Origin: Vibrio sp. 10N
Lineage (GTDB): Bacteria; Pseudomonadota; Gammaproteobacteria; Enterobacterales; Vibrionaceae
Assembly (NCBI RefSeq): GCF_036245475.1
Contig: NZ_BTPM01000001.1
Location: 2,728,001-2,792,000 of the forward strand
Length of the DNA: 64,000 bases
Direction: 5' to 3'
Each line of letters starts with the position of its first letter. The stretch's first letter is position 1. The translations under genes and the position numbers were made by a program. Under the pieces are notes generated by a model. That model searched no databases. It was given only the letters and a program-made list of their open reading frames with translations, and was not told the origin of the DNA. This document shows positions 57,740 through 64,000 of this stretch, piece after piece.

Positions 57740-59329
57740 TTAATGCTCACGCGTCGCGCGGAACTTAATATCTGGGAAGCGTTCCTGCGCTAAGTTCAGG
57801 TTCACCATAGTCGGTGCAACATAACTTAGGTTGTCGCCACCATCCAACGCTAGGTTGGTTTGGTTCTTGCGCTTAAACTCTTCTAGCTTCTTATCGTCGT
57901 CACACTCAATCCAACGTGCAGTCGCAACGTTAACGCTCTCATAAATAGCTTCAACGTTGTACTCGGATTTCAGACGCGCAACAACCACATCAAACTGAAG
58001 TACACCCACCGCACCAACGATCAAGTCGTTGTTCTGTAGTGGACGGAATACCTGTACTGCACCCTCTTCAGATAGCTGAACCAGACCTTTCAGTAGCTGC
58101 TTCTGCTTCAATGGGTCTTTTAGGCGGATGCGACGGAACAGCTCCGGTGCGAAGTTTGGAATACCCGCGAACTTCAGAGATTCACCTTGAGTGAAGGTGT
58201 CACCAATCTGGATGGTACCGTGGTTGTGAAGGCCGATAATGTCACCCGCGTACGCATTTTCTGCGCGCGCACGGTCACCCGCCATAAAGGTGACTGCGTC
58301 AGAGATGCTGACGTTTTTACCGGTACGAACGTGGTTCATCTTCATACCTTGCTTGTAGGTACCCGATACGATACGCATGAAGGCGATACGGTCGCGGTGT
58401 TTCGGATCCATGTTTGCTTGAATCTTGAACACGAAGCCAGAGAACTTCTCTTCTGTCGCTTCAACGTCGCGTTCGTTCGCTTGGCGAGTTTGCGGCGCTG
58501 GAGCCCACTTAGTCAGACCGTCTAGCATGTGGTCAACACCGAAGTTACCAAGTGCGGTACCGAAGTAAACGGGTGTCAGCTCACCTTTTAGGAATGACTC
58601 AAGGTCAAACTCAGGGCATGCACCCATTACGAGCTCAAGCTCTTCACGCACGCTTTCTGCAAGATCAGCGCCTACTGCTTCATCAAGATCTGGGTTATCA
58701 AGACCTTTGATGATACGTACTTCTTGGATTTCATGACCATGACCTGATTCATAAAGAATCGTTTCGTCACGGTGGATGTGATACACACCCTTAAACTCTT
58801 TACCACAACCAATTGGCCAAGAGATTGGCGCACACATCATGCCAAGTTCGCTTTCTACTTCGTCCAATACTTCCATTGGATCGCGAACGTCACGGTCGAG
58901 TTTGTTCATGAAGGTAACGATAGGCGTATCGCGAAGACGGGTAACTTCCATCAATTTACGAGTACGATCCTCGACACCTTTTGCAGCGTCGATAACCATC
59001 AAGCAAGAGTCAACCGCCGTCAGTGTACGATAGGTATCTTCCGAGAAGTCTTCGTGTCCTGGGGTATCGAGAAGGTTAACCAAGCAGTCGTTGTATGGGA
59101 ACTGCATCACGGAAGTTGTTACCGAGATACCACGCTCTTTTTCCATTTCCATCCAGTCCGATTTCGCGTGCTGTGCACTGCCACGGCCTTTTACTGTGCC
59201 TGCTTTCTGAATTGCGTTTCCGAATAACAGTACTTTTTCAGTAATGGTGGTTTTACCCGCATCCGGGTGAGAGATGATCGCAAAAGTTCTGCGCTTAGAA
59301 ACTTCTTGCTGAAATTGAGGATTTGACAT
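57740..59329 (-). CDS. prfC: Peptide chain release factor 3
   Basis: RF3 is a GTPase that removes RF1/RF2 from the ribosome after peptide release. The 529-residue product has G1 [12 protein letters not shown], the [15 protein letters not shown] switch, G3 DTPGHEDF, G4 NKLDRD, and C-terminal domains ending [15 protein letters not shown]. The start at 59329 ([17 protein letters not shown]) matches the usual RF3 N-terminus; 17 codons of upstream frame are not included. It is convergent with the ABC operon. Confidence 0.96.
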   Translation of the reverse strand: MSNPQFQQEVSKRRTFAIISHPDAGKTTITEKVLLFGNAIQKAGTVKGRGSAQHAKSDWMEMEKERGISVTTSVMQFPYNDCLVNLLDTPGHEDFSEDTYRTLTAVDSCLMVIDAAKGVEDRTRKLMEVTRLRDTPIVTFMNKLDRDVRDPMEVLDEVESELGMMCAPISWPIGCGKEFKGVYHIHRDETILYESGHGHEIQEVRIIKGLDNPDLDEAVGADLAESVREELELVMGACPEFDLESFLKGELTPVYFGTALGNFGVDHMLDGLTKWAPAPQTRQANERDVEATEEKFSGFVFKIQANMDPKHRDRIAFMRIVSGTYKQGMKMNHVRTGKNVSISDAVTFMAGDRARAENAYAGDIIGLHNHGTIQIGDTFTQGESLKFAGIPNFAPELFRRIRLKDPLKQKQLLKGLVQLSEEGAVQVFRPLQNNDLIVGAVGVLQFDVVVARLKSEYNVEAIYESVNVATARWIECDDDKKLEEFKRKNQTNLALDGGDNLSYVAPTMVNLNLAQERFPDIKFRATREH

Positions 59330-59669
59330 GAATCTCGATCTTCTTGGTTTGTAGAATAGCGTTTGAGAGTATTGGCTCAACCACTACTCGAAGGCGTCGA
59401 AAAAATAATGGGCGCTATTTTCACCGATCTAGCTTTGATTCTCAATCACTAGTTTCCTTCAAGCTGCCTGAGGCCGTCTTGTCGCTACTCCACGACTTAG
59501 TAACTTACTGCCTCTCTTTAGGTAACAACGAGTTACACACTGCTTAACGTCAAGCGACTTACCTATACTGTTTTCCGCTACTTGAGTTTCGATAGCTAAA
59601 GGCATGGCTCATGGGTTTAGCTATCGTAATTTCACTTTGGCCTCAGTGCCCTCAATTTTGGAAAATATC
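59330..59669. promoter_or_regulatory. Divergent prfC/MFS control region with an 11-bp inverted repeat
   Basis: This 340-bp region has no gene. CGATAGCTAAA (59590-59600) and TTTAGCTATCG (59616-59626) form a perfect 11-bp inverted repeat around 15 bases. TATACT at 59564-59569 may be the -10 for the MFS gene, placing the repeat in its transcribed leader. Confidence 0.5.
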
Positions 59670-60848
59670 ATGAAAACCTTCAAACCTTGGTACATCGCTC
59701 AGATGTCAATTGGTGTTGTGCAATGGGTAGGCATTGCTTTGTTGCTCACGCCACTCATTATCGAACGTACTGGCAGTGGCGCGCTCATGGGCAGTGTCAT
59801 GTCATTGATTGGTCTATTTGGCATCAGTGCCCCTCTCATTGGTTGGCTTGCTGACAAATATGGCATTCACCGTCAGATGCAGAAAGTTGCCCTTTTTTCA
59901 CACCTGCTATCCTTGGTACTGCTTTATTTCGCGCAAACTGAAACCTATACCTATCTACTTGTCGGTCTCAGTATTGGGGTAGGTACTGTTTCATTGTTAG
60001 TTCTCAACCCAACGTTTGTTCTCAATTCAACACCAGAAAAAGAGCAGGCACGCAGCCTTAGCCGACTGTTCCAGTTTCAATTTTTAGGTATTGTCATTGC
60101 AGGAACCCTGCTGGGTGCAGTGAGCCTACTAGGTTGGAGTAACGAGCAAAAACTTCTCATGCTAATGGCGCTGGTGTGTATCTCAATCATCACTGTGTTT
60201 GTCTCACCGCCACCCAAAGTGCAAGTATCTGCGATGGACGAAGCGACTCAAAGTGATTCAGCGGCAGAGCACTCGAATAAGAAAAACATCACGGCGTTTG
60301 TGCTTTTTCTTGCGACTGTGTTCGTCTCAATGTTCACATCAAGCAACTTAATGGAAACAGGCCCTCTAGTTATTAAAGAGGTCTTTAACGTCGATCTTGG
60401 ACATTCAGCGTTTGGGCTCGCAGGCTCCGCGGTCCTGACCATGTTACTGCTCGAGCCTGCGGGGCGATTAGCAGAAAAAAGCAGCCCATATCTAATTTGG
60501 ATGGTCGCACTGGGTTGCTACGCTGTGACGGCTATTGGCCTCTGGCTGGCTATTGGCACCAATGTTCCTAACTTATTGCCTATCTTACTCATCGTGCTGC
60601 TGATGCAAGCTATTTCATGGTTCGATATGGTGATTCCGGCGATTGCCGATGAGCTGAGCCCTAGCACTCCAGCGCTCACACAGGGCATTCTGATGTTTGC
60701 TATGGCATTTGGCTTTGGGGTTGGTACTTTTATCGCTGGGCAGCTGATTGATATGGGTGGCTTTGTCTCGGTCGTAGACTACTGCGCCGCAAGTATCATC
60801 ATCACTATGATTTTGGCACTGGCGACACTGTTGTTTAAGCGTAAATAG
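59670..60848 (+). CDS. MFS transporter
   Basis: The 392-residue major-facilitator protein has 12 predicted helices in two halves. The loop 2-3 motif reads GWLADKYGIHRQMQ, the A-motif region. The halves are joined by a polar linker (SAMDEATQSDSAAEHSNKKN). The substrate is unknown. The ATG at 59670 (MKTFKPWYIAQMSIG) is preferred; a frame beginning at 59604 would cross the inverted repeat. It ends at a strong terminator. Confidence 0.85.
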   Translation: MKTFKPWYIAQMSIGVVQWVGIALLLTPLIIERTGSGALMGSVMSLIGLFGISAPLIGWLADKYGIHRQMQKVALFSHLLSLVLLYFAQTETYTYLLVGLSIGVGTVSLLVLNPTFVLNSTPEKEQARSLSRLFQFQFLGIVIAGTLLGAVSLLGWSNEQKLLMLMALVCISIITVFVSPPPKVQVSAMDEATQSDSAAEHSNKKNITAFVLFLATVFVSMFTSSNLMETGPLVIKEVFNVDLGHSAFGLAGSAVLTMLLLEPAGRLAEKSSPYLIWMVALGCYAVTAIGLWLAIGTNVPNLLPILLIVLLMQAISWFDMVIPAIADELSPSTPALTQGILMFAMAFGFGVGTFIAGQLIDMGGFVSVVDYCAASIIITMILALATLLFKRK

Positions 60849-60896
60849 GGACAGGGCACGTCGGGTACTTCACTAAGAAGCCTTTCATTTGAATAC

Positions 60897-60930
60897 AAAA
60901 GTGGGCTGGACAATTCCAGCCCACTTTTTT
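60897..60930. terminator. Bidirectional terminator of MFS and barrel genes
   Basis: AAAAGTGGGCTGGA (60897-60910), CAAT, TCCAGCCCACTTTT (60915-60928): a 14-bp perfect stem with A and T ends. Confidence 0.9.
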
Positions 60931-60932
60931 GA

Positions 60933-62069
60933 TCAGAGCTGCCAAGCGTGACCAACGGTAATGTAGTATGCCCACTCCTCAGGGCCTTTGGCTGCATCGA
61001 CACCCACTCGCATATTGAGCTGGCGCGCGACTAAGTAACGAAAGCCGCCACCAACAACGCTTTGATAGTCTGCGTCAGAAAAACTCTGACCATCCTCTAC
61101 TGCTTTGCCGGTTCCGGTAAAACCAACAATCGACCACCGCGGCGTCACATCATAACGAGCTTCTAGCTCAGCCAATGCCATATCTTGGCCTTGATAGCGC
61201 ATTGCGGCAATACCACGCATGCTAATAAATGGTCGTGCATAATATGGGGCATCGTCACTTACCGTTTGATAGTCGCCACGCACACCGATGATGAGATCCT
61301 CTCGCACTGGTGCAAAGTAATTCACCTGAGCTCGCGCTTTTTGGTAATCCACATCGCCGCCAAAGGCTGTATTGTGAAAATCCGTACTGAATTTCGCTTT
61401 GAGGCCGTCATTCGGAGTAAAAATCGTATCGCGACTGTCATAAGTCACTTTTAGCTCGACACCAGCATCTTCGAGGTCAAAATCAATCGGTGGGATGCTT
61501 GGGATATCAAACCCAATATCAAAGGTGCTTTTTGAAGAAAGAAGTGAGTATTTCGCACCAACAAACCAATTACTGCCAGCAATCCGATAGTCAATGTCCT
61601 GCATAAAGTAGAGACCATCAATGTTGAAATCGAACGGCACATCGCCAGCGTAATACTTTAAGTTAAACGAACCGTAAAACAGGCCGCCTTGATAACGCCA
61701 AGTATCTTCCTGCCAAGAACCAAAGTGAAACGCTCCGGTGAGCCAAGAGCCATTTTCAGTTCCCGCGGCTGCGACCGCTGTTACGCTAGGTGGTAATCCA
61801 ACCACTTCATCAGGGTTTTCTTCACGAAGCTGCTTGCGCTTTTCAGACTCATGGAAAAACAACATTGCAGCGCCACCACCGACGCCGACCGCAGGATCGG
61901 TGATGATAATAGGCACAGGCATAAAGCCAATCGCATTGTCCAACACCCACTGGCTGGCATCGAACATGCCGTCTTTGGGATCGATGAATTGCTGCATCGC
62001 CCCTACATTTGAAGAAACACACAAGGCTGAAATTGCTGCCAGAATTATCCTACTACTCGTCTTTTCCAT
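60933..62069 (-). CDS. BamA/TamA-like outer-membrane beta-barrel protein
   Basis: The 378-residue precursor has a signal peptide (MEKTSSRIILAAISALCVSS...NVGA). The rest is rich in alternating aromatic/hydrophobic strands and ends HAWQL. The segments YDSRDTIFTPNDGLKAKFSTDF and GGGFRYLVARQLNMRVGVDAA are typical of the Omp85 surface-antigen (D15) barrel domain. No POTRA domains are visible, so it is a short barrel-only member with unknown role. The ATG at 62069 has AAGGAGAGG upstream. Confidence 0.85.
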   Translation of the reverse strand: MEKTSSRIILAAISALCVSSNVGAMQQFIDPKDGMFDASQWVLDNAIGFMPVPIIITDPAVGVGGGAAMLFFHESEKRKQLREENPDEVVGLPPSVTAVAAAGTENGSWLTGAFHFGSWQEDTWRYQGGLFYGSFNLKYYAGDVPFDFNIDGLYFMQDIDYRIAGSNWFVGAKYSLLSSKSTFDIGFDIPSIPPIDFDLEDAGVELKVTYDSRDTIFTPNDGLKAKFSTDFHNTAFGGDVDYQKARAQVNYFAPVREDLIIGVRGDYQTVSDDAPYYARPFISMRGIAAMRYQGQDMALAELEARYDVTPRWSIVGFTGTGKAVEDGQSFSDADYQSVVGGGFRYLVARQLNMRVGVDAAKGPEEWAYYITVGHAWQL

Positions 62070-62394
62070 GACCTCTCCTTGCACGCAAAATGCACAATAT
62101 TACTGGGTATTGATAGTTACATAATAATCACGTTTAGATAACAAAAGCCACTGAGTTAGCGGCACTTTTTAGTAAAAATGTCAGCCTCCCCCCTCGCTGT
62201 AACCATTTAGCTCGTCTATAGTTAGTGATGATAAGTCTATGGTTTAGATTATTATTTTAACGGCATGCATACTTTTATATTGGTATGGGTAGCGAGTGAT
62301 ATCTAGTTTTTCATTAAGAAGTGAACTCGTTACTATTTTTCAATGTCCTAAAGTGGCAAAATACCAAGATCCTACAAAAAGAGAGTCAGAAACG
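62070..62394. other. Intergenic region between barrel and TolB/TPR genes
   Basis: This 325-bp AT-rich region between divergent genes must hold both promoters. I see no gene, terminator or convincing operator in it. Confidence 0.4.
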
Positions 62395-64000
62395 GTGTCA
62401 GAACAAGCTCCATTAGATATTCGAATCGATGAAAATCAAACCCGTGTGAAAGATCAACTTAATCGTATTCTTTCCAGTAAAGCGTTCGACCAAAGCCCGA
62501 AGATGAAACAGTTACTCTCTTTCGTCGTTGAGCAAACCTTGGCGGGTAATGGAGACCGACTCAAGCAATTTACCATTGCTACCGAAGTCTTTGACCGTGA
62601 CGCCGATTTTGATCACCAAGCTGACCCTATTGTACGTATTCAAGCTGGCCGCGTTCGACGTACACTAGAAACGTATTATCTAACAGAAGGCGTGAACGAC
62701 CCACTGGTACTGTCGATCCCTAAAGGACGCTATAGCCCAATCTTTACGCCGCAGATCCCACAAGCAGCACGTCAATCGACGACATTAGCGCAAATGGTGG
62801 GGGACACCAACCGATCTCTCAACCCAACGCTCACCGTTCTCCCATTTTTGTCACTCTCCGATGACGCGGAAAAACGTTTCTTTGCAGAAGGTTTCGGTGA
62901 AGAGCTCGCCACTGAACTGGCTCGTTTTGACATGCTAAAAGTGGTGTCGATGCACGCGTTAGGCGATACCAATATCGATCCTCGCACCTCTGCCGACGTC
63001 AAAGGTCTCGGTGAGAAGCTCAACGTATCCTTCATTACGTCAGGCACCATGCAAGCGCTTGGCAATAAGGTACGCATTTACGCCAAGCTATATCGCACCG
63101 ACAGCGGAGAGCAGGTTTGGGCGGAGAAATACACCTGTGATCTTGCCACTGACGATCTTTTTTCAGTACAAGATGACATCATTGCAGAGATCGTTGCAGA
63201 ACTCGCCTCAAGTTTTGGCATTATCCACCGCGAGATCTACGCCAGCTGCAATCAGAAAAAGATTGAACACCTGTCAACGTACGAGGCAACGTTACGTTAT
63301 CGTCACTATCTGATGACTCTGACTGAAGATACCCACCTGCAAGCTATGCAAGCACTACTCAGTGCAGTGCAAAATGAGCCAGACATTGCTCTGCTTCACG
63401 CCATGCTTGCTGTGCTCTATTTCGATGCAGAAATGCTGGGAATGGGACAGGTCGACAATGCGGTCGAAACCGGCCTGAATCACGCTCGTCGTGCCGTGGA
63501 ACTTGAACCAAGTAATCAAGAAGCACAAATGGCGATGCTCATGGCTTATCAGCTAAAAGACGATGTGAGTGGTATTGTCGAAACCGTTGATAAAGTGCTT
63601 GATATCAACCCAAATGCCGCCTACCAAATCGGCTTGTGCGGTTGGGCATTGTGTATGGCCGGTGAGTTCGAGCGAGGCCTTGAGCTGTTAGGAAGCTCTA
63701 AAGCACTCAACCCATTCCGCCCGCCATGGTTCTCACTGGCGTCTGTGGTTCATAAAATCATGCAAGACGACTTTGACGGCGCAGAGAAGTCCATCAGTAA
63801 GCTGTCGCTACGCCGCCTATTTTGGGTACCAATGCTCAAGGCTGTGATCCAAGTTTATAAAGGTGAGTTCAAACAAGCGCAAGCCAGTTATAAAGAGATG
63901 TTGCAAATCCGTCCCGACTTTGAAGGTAATGAAGAGCGCTATCTCGGCGCATTTATCTCCAGTCAAACAATTAAAAATAAGTTACTGGAAGGATTAGCTC
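62395..64000 (+). CDS. TolB-like/TPR protein, 3' end cut by window
   Basis: The frame is open from GTG 62395 to the right edge (535 codons). The N-terminal part (about 15-125) has a domain seen at the start of many TolB/TPR proteins: FVVEQTLAGNGDRLKQFTIA, ADPIVRIQAGRVRRTLETYY and LSIPKGRYSP. Next comes a TolB/FlgO-like domain (about 140-280) with LTVLPFLSLSDDAEKRFFAEG and SFITSGTMQALGNKVRIYAKL. From about 300 on there are TPR-like helices. Sequences of this kind are often labelled adenylate-cyclase-like or TPR proteins, but no cyclase domain is present here. Its function is unknown. The GTG follows GAGAG by about ten bases. Confidence 0.82.
   Translation, partial: MSEQAPLDIRIDENQTRVKDQLNRILSSKAFDQSPKMKQLLSFVVEQTLAGNGDRLKQFTIATEVFDRDADFDHQADPIVRIQAGRVRRTLETYYLTEGVNDPLVLSIPKGRYSPIFTPQIPQAARQSTTLAQMVGDTNRSLNPTLTVLPFLSLSDDAEKRFFAEGFGEELATELARFDMLKVVSMHALGDTNIDPRTSADVKGLGEKLNVSFITSGTMQALGNKVRIYAKLYRTDSGEQVWAEKYTCDLATDDLFSVQDDIIAEIVAELASSFGIIHREIYASCNQKKIEHLSTYEATLRYRHYLMTLTEDTHLQAMQALLSAVQNEPDIALLHAMLAVLYFDAEMLGMGQVDNAVETGLNHARRAVELEPSNQEAQMAMLMAYQLKDDVSGIVETVDKVLDINPNAAYQIGLCGWALCMAGEFERGLELLGSSKALNPFRPPWFSLASVVHKIMQDDFDGAEKSISKLSLRRLFWVPMLKAVIQVYKGEFKQAQASYKEMLQIRPDFEGNEERYLGAFISSQTIKNKLLEGLA

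Noticed and set aside
1..64000. Mobile elements, prophage, CRISPR, toxin-antitoxin or defence systems
   Set aside because: No transposase, integrase, phage, cas or defence gene was recognised, and the hairpin repeats are too few and short to be a CRISPR array.

Overview
This is an ordinary stretch of chromosome from a marine gammaproteobacterium of the genus Vibrio. The gene content and order (Zn-ribbon/syd/queF, gcvA opposite gcvB, seqA-pgm, nagE opposite nagA-nagC, radA beside a PilZ gene, deoCABD-nupC) match what I remember of V. cholerae chromosome 1, and the products resemble Vibrio/Enterobacterales orthologues. The species cannot be fixed from sequence alone. Coding density is high. I see no insertion sequence, prophage, integron, CRISPR array, tRNA or rRNA.

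Layout. 1-12,180: DUF2310 Zn-ribbon gene (cut by the left edge), syd, queF, a TPR protein with a degenerate GGDEF domain, a CdgG-like GGDEF protein, ppnN, xni, rlmM, a DUF423 gene, an alpha/beta hydrolase and gcvA, with the Hfq-dependent sRNA GcvB encoded divergently. 12,177-19,217: pgm, seqA, ybfF, a DUF2788 gene, fldA, a DUF4442 gene, fur and glnS. 19,422-23,815: N-acetylglucosamine module, nagE divergent from nagA-nagC, with candidate NagC and CRP sites between them. 23,919-37,183: an accessory-flavoured block of a Kef-type antiporter, asnB, nnrS (with a recognisable sigma54/NorR promoter), a MATE pump, a LysR gene opposite chrA, a GAF/HD-GYP protein, an acyl-CoA synthetase, DUF1127 and another LysR. 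37,253-45,381: an EF-G gene outside the str operon, radA, a PilZ protein (PlzC-like), serB and ytjB. 45,451-57,679: a nucleoside block, deoC-deoA-deoB-deoD, nupC, a TatD DNase, a 41-residue DUF5363 gene and a BMP-family nucleoside ABC importer. 57,740-64,000: prfC, an MFS transporter, a BamA/TamA-like outer-membrane barrel and the start of a TolB-like/TPR protein cut by the right edge.

How the genes work together. The nag genes import, deacetylate and sense GlcNAc, the product of chitin breakdown. The deo/nupC/ABC block imports nucleosides by two routes and feeds ribose phosphates to central metabolism. Its promoters carry CRP sites and a recurring GCAAACG half-site, which suggests common LacI-family control. 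Four c-di-GMP-related proteins lie in the window, and three of them depart from consensus at catalytic motifs. No clearly new system is visible. The items most worth a second look are regulatory: the NorR/sigma54 architecture at nnrS, the shared half-sites in the nucleoside block, the structured ppnN leader, several perfect inverted repeats, and the divergent c-di-GMP domains.
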